NCBI GenBank assembly: GCA_026413225.1
Contig: CM048557.1
Coordinates: 17,524,871 to 17,588,870, forward strand
From: Otis tarda
Lineage: Eukaryota; Chordata; Aves; Otidiformes; Otididae
Length of the DNA stretch: 64,000 bases
Direction of reading: 5' to 3'
Shown: piece by piece, positions 53,067-62,400 of the stretch
How the letters are laid out: the number at the start of each line of letters is the position of its first letter
Position numbering within the stretch: the stretch's first letter is position 1
Made by a program: the position numbers and the translations under genes
Notes under the pieces: model-generated
Database searches by the model: none
Told to the model about the DNA's origin: nothing
Seen by the model: only the letters and a program-made list of their open reading frames with translations

Positions 53067-55851
53067 CGGTACATGACACGAGCAGCACTGCGGCCGGGCC
53101 GTGGGAAACACTCGCTTCCTCTTCTGGGCAGCGAGCAGGGTTGCAACACGCAGATGGGGAGACCGGTTGACAGAGGTTCCCATACTCCCAGCCGGGCTGG
53201 TCCCAACGGTGTGCCACCCTGCACAGGGCGGTGGGAGCTCAGCGGATCTTCTTGGAAAAATATTTGACTTTGGAGGGAGGGTTATAACAGTAAATCTGGT
53301 TTATGGATAACAATTTTTGAAATTGGGTGGCAGGCTTGAGAAAGTAATTTGAGTGGTGTATTTAAAAAAAAAAAGTCTTCAGTCTTGTATAGGTATATGG
53401 AGAAGCGTGGCAGGTACGGCCTGTGCCTATGTATAGGTAGCCTATTTCTATCAGGGCAGAACGACGTGTTTCATCAAACTCTCCAGAAAATAAACGTCTG
53501 AGTAGTTTTCATGTACACCAGGTGTGATTTCCCTCAAGCAAATTCTGTAAATTCATAGTGTCAAACTGCTCTGGAGTTGGAGTATGGGGAATTAAATAAT
53601 AAAAATATCCATATTGAGTATCTATATTCAACGTGGGCTGTTACAGAGCTAAGCTATCTTGTGTTCCCTCTCCAGAGGGACTTTGAAAACCACCTGTTTT
53701 GAGCACAGCGTTGCCTTTGTCCTCTAGAAAGCAGCAGTGTTGCGGTCAGACGCCGAGGCCGGTGCAGCCGCTTGCCATCTCCATCCCTCCCGCTGCCATC
53801 AATCATTTTCGCTGCTTTCAAGTTTTTTCCTGCACTTGGACTTCTGCGCTGTTACAGTAGAAAGAGAAAACGAACGTGCACGTTCCAGGCATGAGATGCA
53901 AAACTGGCTCCTTTGCACCGGTGCGGCGTTTCTGGCTGCAGAGCTGCTTTTGCAGAGGTGGATGCCAAAATATGTGTGGTCTTGCTGCTGTCTTCTGCTA
54001 TGGTACCTCCCATGTTACCGATTCACTCTTCCTCTGGTTATTCTATTACAGAGTGTGGTTAGAGACATTCAGAATGACTTCCACGTCATAAATGTCTTGA
54101 AAAATTGCCCGTTTAATTTGACATACGGTTTATTTTTTCCCTCCAGGCTACAGAGTATCTGTATTTTTAGCAGGATGTAAAGGACCTCATTTGAATTCTT
54201 TGGCCCAAGACAACCAAAAAACAATGTCAGAAGTGAGAGAGTGAATTTGCCTTTGAGTTAAACTTTGCAGAAGCAACGTGAGAAGGAGAAGATGCAGTTA
54301 TATTAGATGACACTGTGAGACAGTTACTCAGACCCTGCTACTTTGAAAAATGAAGCTGCAATTAGCATGTATTGAGCAAAATTCATGGGAACATTTGAAG
54401 TAAGAGCTGCAACATGGAAAAATAAGACAATAAAATACAGTTTAATATTTCTGTTCTTACTCTGTTTTGATTGTGGAGTCAATATCAGGGAAAGATACAC
54501 CCATTCCTGTCATGAATTTGGAGATTTGGCTTTTTTCTGGTGTCTGTATAGATGTGTGTAAAGCAGTGACATGCCTGTGCTGTTGGCTGAATGTGTGTCG
54601 CGGAAGAGCTGCTCTGGTAGCCCTGATTATTGCGTGTTGTTAAATATTTCTATCACACCACTGGCAACGGGGGAGCGATGGCTGCTTTCGAAATGAAGAG
54701 CTGGGGAAAGATGGATCTCCTGGCTGTCTCCTTCTGCACCTGAAAGACATGGTGGCATTAAGCAGGTTGCATTAAGGAGTTGGCAAGATGAGACAAATAA
54801 TCACTTACGGACGTCTGAAGGTGCAGAGAAGTCGGCTGAGCCTTGGAGACTGCTGGTCCTTTTGCTCATCATGTCTCCCCCATTTTTGTTTTTATTGTTT
54901 GTTTTTTTTTTTAACTCGTCTGGTGCCAAGCACTGCTGCAGCCAGCTGCGTGGTGGCTCACCGAGATGCATCTTTCGCCAGAAGCTGGGGTAGCATGTCC
55001 TACAATAAAAACCCTTCAGGTTGGCTCCTGGTGTCCATTGAAGAGCTGCAATGGCAGCTTGGACTAAACTTGTTCTTGGCAGCTATTGCACAGTGGTTTA
55101 TCTGCGGGTAGACATGCTCCTCTCTGCAAGGAGGTGGTCACCAGCACGTTGGGAAGGGACCGGAGCACAGCAGCGCAGGATTTACTTTCCAGCTGTAGAT
55201 GCAACACGGGGGTGAACTTGCTTTTTTTTTTATTTTCAAAAGACTTTTCAAATTTTTTGTAATTTCTTGTGGGAGGCTTTCAAGTCTGTTCTGCTAGGGA
55301 CATCCCAGATGCTCCAGGGAACTCCTTTCAAGCCCTACAAGAAACCTCTGGGCTGTATTATTGAAGTTGTTTAGCTTTCAGATGTTCTGAGTAAACCACT
55401 GGCTATGGTGGCTCTTAACAGTTTTTTCCCAGCCCTGCTGAATCTCTTTACAGCAGGCAAAACCTCCTTAGAGCAGGCAAAATGCGCTCTACTTCTGTAA
55501 CGAGCTGTTCTAAGAGGCTTTATACTCTTAGGTGTTCAAAAACTTTTCCAAACACTAAGCCACTTGCAACTAAAATGATTTTACCTTGCTGTTCTTGAAA
55601 CGCACAGTATCCATCTGGGACATGTGGCGAGTCAGCAGGACTCGGAAAGATGGAGCCACGTAGGTGACAACACAGCATGACTTCCCAGTGCTTGTCCTGC
55701 CTGAACCGAATAGGGCTTGTAATTCTTAGCAGAAGTCTGGGAAAAACTTAAAACTATTTTTTAAAACTTAAAAAAAAGTTTTTAAAAAAGCAACTAAACT
55801 GGGGAAGGGGAGCAAGGGGAAGATACCAGGAAGATGTGTAGCTCTGGGTCT

Positions 55852-56060
55852 GGCGGGAGCTTGTCTGTTTACAGAGCACTTGGGGACGTGGTCAGCGGGC
55901 TGGAGATGAGGCCGTCCCCGTTGGCTGCCTGTCCCTGCTGCCGTCCTCTGTGCTCGGGCACTGCCGTGGCCGGGACCGCAGCGCGGCAGCGTTGCTCCCG
56001 TAGCCCAAAGGTTTGGGTAATGTGGCTTGCGTAGCCTGGCTTTAGGTGGTGCCGTAGCCG
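55852..56060. promoter_or_regulatory. CpG-dense patch about 1 kb upstream of the first coding exon
   Basis: I count 17 CpG dinucleotides in about 210 bp, including GCGCGG, against a CpG-poor background. It ends about 1.0 kb before the first recognised USP6NL-like exon. It could be a small CpG island serving an alternative promoter for a transcript starting at the ATG at 57079. No TATA box or initiator is convincing. Confidence 0.3.
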
Positions 56061-57070
56061 TTGTGTGGTCTGAGCTGGGCTGATTGCAGCTCCATAGAAT
56101 TTCGGAGGAGGACAACTTGGTAGAACTTCCCTCTGCCTTCTTCCTTGCAGCCACCCCTGGGGACTGTGGTTCCCTGGGGATTTTATCTGCCCATGTTTTC
56201 TCCTCAGTGTGTTGGATCAACCTTTTCCTTTGGTAAACAGTGAGAAACTAGTTTTGGCTTGACAGGGAAGATGCTCCTTGGGGCTTGTACAAGACAACAT
56301 TCAAGTCGCCTTTGACGTGGGAAGTTAACTTGCTCATATGTGTGTGTATGGGACAAAGCAGAGCCGTGGGCACAGACCCTGGGGAGCCAGACTGGGTCTT
56401 GTTTAGACCGAGACTGGTTCATCTCAGAGCAGATGGTGACTCTGCAGTCATCTTGCTGCTGTGTTGTTTCTCTTTTGAGGGTGTCTATAGAAAGTAATCA
56501 TCTAGAGGCCAGTTTACTTGTGTGCACACTTCAGTAGGCAAAAACTTTTTCCTTTTAGTTTCTCCTTTGATGTTAAATTTGCCTTTGGATGCCCCTACAG
56601 ACATGTCATGCCTTCACATCCATAGCTGAGGGCAAGAGCGTGGGGGTTTGCTGTCACTCACGAGTGCTATGCTGTGCAGCGCCCACCTGGCACGCGACCT
56701 GCGCGATGCAAGGGCTCCGTGGTTGGTTTCCATGTCTTGACTTAAAAACACGATGTCTTTTGTACAGACATGTGTATGCCTAAGAACAAAGGCGTGGTGT
56801 CTTGTCTTCCAGCAGACAAGACTCCTGCCTGCTCAAATTCAGCTGCGTCCCCGTGCAGAGAGCGGGGAGCTGGCAGTCCTGCTGCGTGCAGGCAGGCTCC
56901 ACGCGCGCTTTGCACAGGGGCTTTTCACCCTCAGCCTAATTTTAGCTATGGGATGCGGCTGGAAGCTGAAGTTATCAGCAAAAGTTTTTTTCTATTAGCA
57001 CTTTCCTAAAATATTTCCCGTTCTGTGTACACATTTACTTATCTCCTTTTCCCCTTTTCTTACCTTACAG

Positions 57071-57144
57071 CTTCTGACATGAAGAAAGATATAGAGTCTT
57101 TAAGAGCCCAGGAAAGAGCAGAGATCGTTGCCAAGTATGAGAAG
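57071..57144 (+). CDS. USP6NL-like: USP6NL-like, first recognisable coding exon
   Basis: The exon follows a pyrimidine-rich acceptor (TTCTTACCTTACAG) and ends at AAG|GTACCA. It is 74 bp: two bases, then 24 codons ending in phase 0. The probable start is the ATG at 57079-57081, with G at -3. From it the protein opens with a lysine- and glutamate-rich, probably helical stretch (MKKDIESLRAQERAEIVAKY). The block AQERAEIVAKY is the N-terminal signature of USP6NL, and the distance from the Met to it (9 residues) is close to the 11 I recall for the human protein, which supports this start. The exon has coding-compatible bases before the ATG (Ser-Asp), so an upstream coding exon joining in phase 1 cannot be excluded. 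The final YEK resembles TBC1D3 more than the YDR of USP6NL. Confidence 0.8.
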
Positions 57145-57681
57145 GTACCAACCTCGTGTTTCTCCCCGACATGCTGGCTAAGGCTGAAGCTATTTAGTTG
57201 ATTAGAAGTGCTTCAAATAAGAACTTTTGCCTCCCTGCAGGCATTGCCCCGGTAACACTCATGCTATCAGGTTTTGTGACAACTCTCCCTACCTGCTTCT
57301 GTCTGCACATTCCCTCTCACCGCGTCCCCAGAGTTTCTCGCGGATCCCCTGTATGCTCAGCACAGATACCAAAAGGTCCTGGGCTTCTAGTGCTTCAGTG
57401 CTCCCTCAGCACCTGGACGGCTTATGCCCAACCAGGATTTCTCTGGTGTACAGCCCTTCCCAGCCTGTAACAGAGGCACACCGGGGACGCTGGATAGGCT
57501 GACCTTGTGCATTTTTCTCTTGCCTCTGTTGTATTTGTCTCTTTAGAGCAGGCTTTGCTCTCCTGGCCCTGTGCCTGCTTGCATGCAGGGAGGGAGGGAT
57601 GTGGGCACTGGGGGCGGGATGCAGGCACTGGGGCGTTGCCGAATGGGGGGGCTGGCTCACAGGTGTCCTTTCTGCTTTCAG
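57145..57681 (+). other. Intron between USP6NL-like exons 1 and 2
   Basis: A 537-bp GT-AG intron. The donor is GTACCA and the acceptor is TCTGCTTTCAG. It contains no repeat or alternative exon that I can recognise. The stretch from about 57590 is G-rich, with several GGG runs just before the acceptor. Confidence 0.75.
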
Positions 57682-57767
57682 GGCAGGCAGGAAGGAGCTC
57701 AGATTGACCCATGGGAAGATGCTGATTTCACGCTGTATAAAGTTACAGACCGATTTGGATTCCTGCA
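57682..57767 (+). CDS. USP6NL-like: USP6NL-like, coding exon 2 (PWEDAD / KVTDRFGF block)
   Basis: An 86-bp exon after TGCTTTCAG, ending at CTGCA|GTAAGT, a near-perfect donor. It gives 28 codons plus two bases (phase 2). The peptide begins [16 protein letters not shown] and ends [10 protein letters not shown], with the split codon CA|C giving His. PWEDAD and [11 protein letters not shown] are the most diagnostic USP6NL-family blocks in the window. Human USP6NL has GREGAEIEPWEDADY at the same place from memory, so this copy carries one extra residue (Gln) after GR. The inserted residue and the FTL in place of YLV mark divergence from the orthologue I remember. This exon is the strongest single piece of evidence for the gene. 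Confidence 0.88.
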
Positions 57768-58612
57768 GTAAGTCCTCCTGCCCTCTCCTGTCCTCTCTCA
57801 CCTGCATGTCTGTGCGAGGCATCCATCTGCGCTGGGCATGGCAGACCCAACATCTTTCCTGTATCCCCTTGGTGGCTTGGCTTGATCAATCCCAAATGCA
57901 GGAAGAAAGACTTAGATGTGCCTCCTCCCTCAACCACGTGTGTTCAAACACTGATGCTTTGAATCTGCTGCAAGGCAAGGCTCAGAAATGGTTTCCCGTC
58001 ACAAGCCTGGTGTTGGAAGGTGCGGGCTGGTGCTCCTGTGCCTCCGTGGAGGACCATGATGTGTCGCAGTGGGAGAGGCTCTTGTGTTTGCGCCTGATGA
58101 TTCAGGGAGGTGTAGGAAGACAGAGGGCAAGATATCGTTCTTGGTTCCCTTAGGAAATCCCCATCCTAAGTGAGGCACAAATTAATTAGATGCACACCCT
58201 GTGCCTGGGGAGAATGCTTAAAAGAACTATTTTTATTCCAAATCTGAAAAAAAAATTATAATAGTAGATGTTTTGTGTGCAGGAGGGGAATTCAAAGTAA
58301 TTGCTGTCTAGAAACCTCCTCCTCCCCCACCTTTTAATTACTGATCATACGTATATTGAAGGGGAGCTTTATGCCCAGGATTTCCAGTGATGTCCAATGC
58401 TTGATTACCCCCAGCAGCTCCCATAGTGGGGTGGTGGGGTTTTGACTGGTGCTTCCTCTGCATCTTCCTCATGGGGGACAGCTGTAGGAAAGGCACGAAG
58501 CCCCTATCGGTATCTTCTCAGGTGTCTGAGGTGGTCCCCAGGCTGTAGCACCCTGTGCTCCTCCGCACCCTTTCTTGCCCATAGAGTAACCAGTGACCCC
58601 TTGTCTTTCCAG
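57768..58612 (+). other. Intron between USP6NL-like exons 2 and 3
   Basis: An 845-bp GT-AG intron with donor GTAAGT and acceptor TTGTCTTTCCAG. An A-rich tract lies near 58247-58255. No repeat family or further exon is recognisable. The exon 2 frame runs on into the intron as an open stretch, but the donor is strong and the next exon restores the conserved HEQELP sequence, so read-through is not needed. Confidence 0.75.
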
Positions 58613-58652
58613 CGAGCAGGAGCTGCCAACCCGCACGGCCTTGGAGGAGAAG
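58613..58652 (+). CDS. USP6NL-like: USP6NL-like, coding exon 3 (40-bp exon, HEQELP block)
   Basis: A very short exon (40 bp) between TTTCCAG and GTGAGA. Its first base completes the His codon split by the previous intron; then follow EQELPTRTALEEK, ending in phase 0. USP6NL has HEEELP here and TBC1D3 has HETELP, each followed by a variable segment, so position, length and split codon all fit the family. The exon is too short to be found on its own. It is accepted because its phases are compatible with both neighbours and the ELP core is conserved. Confidence 0.85.
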
Positions 58653-59403
58653 GTGAGAGCTGCCAGCTCTGTCGTCATGGGTATCGAATCCTTATAGGGT
58701 ATTGAATCCTTATCACGCTGACTGGGGAGGGGCTGGTTTTTGAGGACACGAATGTGCAAGAAGAGCAAAGGAGACAGCCAGCGCCTGCTGGTCACTGCTG
58801 CTCATGCAGAGGTGGGAACTCTGCACGATGCCCAGTTGTGAGAGCTTTTATTTTGCTGGGTCAGGCATCTCCCTTCCTGCACTGAAATACCACCTTTTAA
58901 AGCAATTTTGTGCTTTTCCCTCTGCTTTGGCACAGTTCTCAGCAGCTGTGGCTTGAAAAAGGGATTGCACATGCCAGGGAAAGTGGTGGAGGTTGTAAGT
59001 AACAGTCACCTCCATCCTCATCTCCCCTGAGCTGGGAGTGTGTCCTCTGTTAGAATCCTGCTAACTGTGACTAAATAACATCTAATTTCTGCTGATCTGA
59101 TACAATGATATGATTTGAGGCTAGCTGAACCTGCAGAGATTTTTGTTGTCAGGGAATACCCCTCTTGGCAATGCTTTCTATGAGTTAAGCCTGTGTGTCT
59201 CATAATTTTTACCAATGCTGCTTTAATTACTGCAAGTTGTAATTACCAGTTCCTGCAGGTACCTGTGGATTATTCCCATCCCTGATGTATGGTCTTTGCT
59301 TAGAAATTTAAACCTAAAGAGAATGAGGTTTTGTGTTTTTCAGGAGGTATCTTCAGGGGCTTTTTCTTAAATTTGTCTTGTCTTTTCTTCCCTCTTGCAC
59401 CAG
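58653..59403 (+). other. Intron between USP6NL-like exons 3 and 4
   Basis: A 751-bp GT-AG intron with donor GTGAGA and acceptor CCCTCTTGCACCAG behind a long pyrimidine tract (59361-59403). Nothing else is recognised in it. Confidence 0.75.
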
Positions 59404-59484
59404 CAAAAACAGCAGGAAATCGAACGTGTGGATAAGTGGCTAAAGATGCTGAAGAAATGGGGCAAGTACAGAAACAGTGACAAG
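59404..59484 (+). CDS. USP6NL-like: USP6NL-like, coding exon 4 (KWLKMLKKW block)
   Basis: An 81-bp exon of 27 complete codons, ending at AAG|GTAAGG, phase 0 at both ends. The peptide contains QQEIERVDKWLKMLKKWGKY and ends NSDK. In USP6NL the corresponding exon reads EIER..KWLKMLKGWEKYKN and leads directly into the FHRRIYKGIP segment that opens the TBC domain. That next exon is not found before 64000. About 18 of 27 residues match remembered human USP6NL. The KW-ML-W-KY spacing is also kept in TBC1D3, so the family call is firmer than the orthology. Confidence 0.86.
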
Positions 59485-62400
59485 GTAAGGAGGAAAAGAA
59501 AGAGCACATGTCCGAGGGACGGGAGTGGTGCATCCTTCCAGTGAGTCATGCTTCCAAAAGTTGATAGAGAAACCAGAGATCACTGGAAAATATTGCCTAA
59601 TTCTACCCGTTAGTCTTTAATATTTTAAATCTTTCCTTGAAGTTGCTGGGTTACCAGTCAAGGGAAAGGTCCTGTTCTGACTAGCATAGTTTTAAAAATG
59701 GTTTCCTAAATGCTGCTGGCGCATTTGCACGTCTCCTTCCCTGTGCAAGCGGGAGCACAGCAGAGATGTTTTTGTGCCCAGCTGGGGCAGGGGGTCTTGC
59801 GTGCCACAGGTTGCTTCTGTGTCTCCACCACCTGGGAATGGTATGGGAGATGTGACTGATACGGCCCAGCTGATGTTCACTGTAATTCTCCCTGGAGGGA
59901 GGATTATTTGTTTAGGACATCACCTAGATTTTGTATTTTGCTGGTAGCTGTGCCTGTGAGAAGCCTGTTAGGTGCTTAAGTGTTAGAATGTGTGCACCTG
60001 TCTGTGGAAATCAAGGCTTGGTGTTCAAAATAAGCTCTGCACCAAACGCCACTGTAAAACTGAGCTGTTTTTAATAAATAATGTTTGGAATATGTTCCTA
60101 TTACAAACAAACCTTTTGAAACAAAAAACCGTTGAACTTAGTGACAGGACCCTTGCTGGGTAGGGAGAGGAGCATTATGCCTGACCTGCTCTACTTACAG
60201 CAGGAGAGGGCTGAGTCCTAGCATCGCCGTTGCTTCTGCAGCCTTCTTGTTCAGCACGAGGAGCGGGGTGTTTGGCTATATTGCTTCTAACTCCCGCTGA
60301 GAGTCCTCCAGAGGAACTTGAGCTTGGTTAAAAGGTTGTGCAGAAGATACCTGCATAGCTGCAGGGGGGATATTGAACAGAGCTATCCCCCTTGCCGGGC
60401 CATCCAGAGTGATGTCAGGGTCACCCAGCCAAAGACCAGCTGTAGTCTCATCCTTTTTTAAAAAAAAAAAACAACTAAATCTTGTCTTCATTACAGCAGA
60501 AATGAGGTGGAGGTGGGCTTGGGGTTTTATAATCCTATTCACTTCAGGGCGGTTCTAATTATTTTGTGCTGCTCTACAGGCAAAAACAGAGGCTCTCCCA
60601 TGGCTCTGGTTTTTCTAATTAGAAGTTAGTACTAATTGGTTAGTGGCCTTGTGGGTAGAACACCAAATTCCAGCAGAGTGCAGGGAATTCCTTCAGGTGC
60701 TGGAGGATGTTTGGGATGGCTAATGATGAGTGTTTTTAGCATGCCTGGGCTTCCCTGGGTCAGCCGATGGGGACAGACAGGATCCAGGGTGAGGAGCGTG
60801 TGGAGCTGTAGTGATTGCTGTCTGTCTTTTGGATTTACCCCAGTAATTAGCGGGTGCGTTAAGCACACTGCAGCCGACGTCGCTCAGGTCTGCTGGATGG
60901 TGAGGGGCTGGACTGGCAAGCGGGTTTTGAGGGTCTTTAGGTCAGAAAATCACAGAGCTCTTGTAATGGAATAAATGATGTTACAAATTCTGTTATTTAT
61001 AACAGCCCATAAGTGGTTGATGACTCTTGGGCACAGAGGTGGCATTGTCCCTGTGCTGGGGGACTGGAAATGGCTGTCCCCCGCTAGCGAATGGAGAAGC
61101 GGCGCTTGGCCCCGGGCAGGAAAGGAGCAGTCTGGTGACCCCAGGGAGTAGAAAGGAGCTTTGGTTTCAGTCCTGTCCAGCCTAACGCCCTGCTGCCTTG
61201 CACCCGTGCAAGTGCAGGCAGGAAGGTCTGCATATTGGAGCAGCCATACAGCGTTAGGTGCACAGACTCTTGAAAGGCACAAAAAAAGTGCTTTTAAAAA
61301 AAATAACAGAATTATGTTGTATCTTTTACCTGCGTAGGCAACCCCATGCTCTTGGGTTGGGAGCGTAGAAGCTGCTCCGAGATTCATGCTGCCACAGCTG
61401 GATGCAGATCAGATGCGGCATTTCAAGGACCTTATGCTGAGATCAACATCGTGCCCTTCAGATGGTTATGTGTTGTTTTTTCCTAGCTAAAGTAAATGTG
61501 ACAAGCCCTTGATCTGATTTTTCTGAAGTGGAGTGGCTTGCTTTTGTTCCCTCTCTGAGCACTCAGGCTGTCACATCTGCATTGCACGTTTCCTTCAGAT
61601 TTGTTTTCAGCACTTTGCTGACGTGATGGAAGCCTGAGTGTCACAAGATAGCAGCTCTGTGTTATTTTAATAAAGACTAGGATGTCATTTTTGAAAAAAA
61701 CCTCTTACTGAAGACAAGAGCTTTCCCTTTGATGTTCGTTTTGATAGAATGCACTTTATTAGAGGGGGAAAAAAACGTTACAGGAACCCCAGGCAGTTTC
61801 ACCGGGAAGCTGGCCCTGACTTTGGCTCTGCTTGAGTAGTGTAGAATTTTTTTCCCAAGCTGGGACTTTCTGGACTTCAGGGCAAACCTTTTGACTCCCA
61901 GTTCATGTGCTGGAGCTGGCAAACAGCTGACCATACTGAGTGCTTGAAGAAGGACCCTCGGCTTATCAAGCAGGCCGTTGTGTTTTGCAGCATCTTAATA
62001 CCTAATCGAGGTGGTTGTCTCAGCTTGTGTCTTGTGAAATGTCAGCAGGAGGAGGGAGGTTGTGTGCCTGTCCAGGGCACTGGCTCCAAGCAACCGCCCA
62101 TCAGCAGATGAGAAAGCAGCTTTTTCAGACCCCCAGCGTGAGCCATTGCCAGAGAGCAGTAGGTTTCGCTTTCTGTTCCCCCGCTTGCTGCCAGTGTGCA
62201 TCCCTGCAGGCTGCTGGTTGCAGTCTGGGTGTTGTGGCTGTCACAGATTATAGGAAATAAGGCTGAAAGAAAAACCCTCAAGAGGAGGAGGGCCTCTTAC
62301 AGCCCCTAGCCCAGGATGGCCCGGCTGTGCTTAAAATCATTCCTGGCATAACCTGTTTCAGGATGAGCAATTAATAGTATTATCTGAATTAAAGTGATGC

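Larger units (their letters stand above)
43757..57070. other. Non-coding stretch from the long CR1 to the first USP6NL-like exon
   Basis: It holds the unidentified CpG block at 50790-51032, a possible CR1 tail at 50040, the (GT)21 run at 53022 and the CpG patch at 55852-56060. An A/T inverted low-complexity tract (T6, A8, T5, A6) lies at about 55755-55790. If the gene starts further left, this is its 5' intron; if it starts at the CpG patch, most of it is flank. Confidence 0.55.

Noticed and set aside
52802-53267. Open frames with Cys-Val or Thr-His repeats on both strands
   Set aside because: They are translations of the (GT)21 microsatellite.
53737-54180. 147-codon hydrophobic open frame resembling a membrane protein
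   Set aside because: Hydrophobicity follows from T-rich DNA; membrane segments are irregular and no known family is evident.
56090-56105. CATAGAAT string, considered as a CR1 tail
   Set aside because: A single octamer with no CR1 3' UTR sequence beside it.
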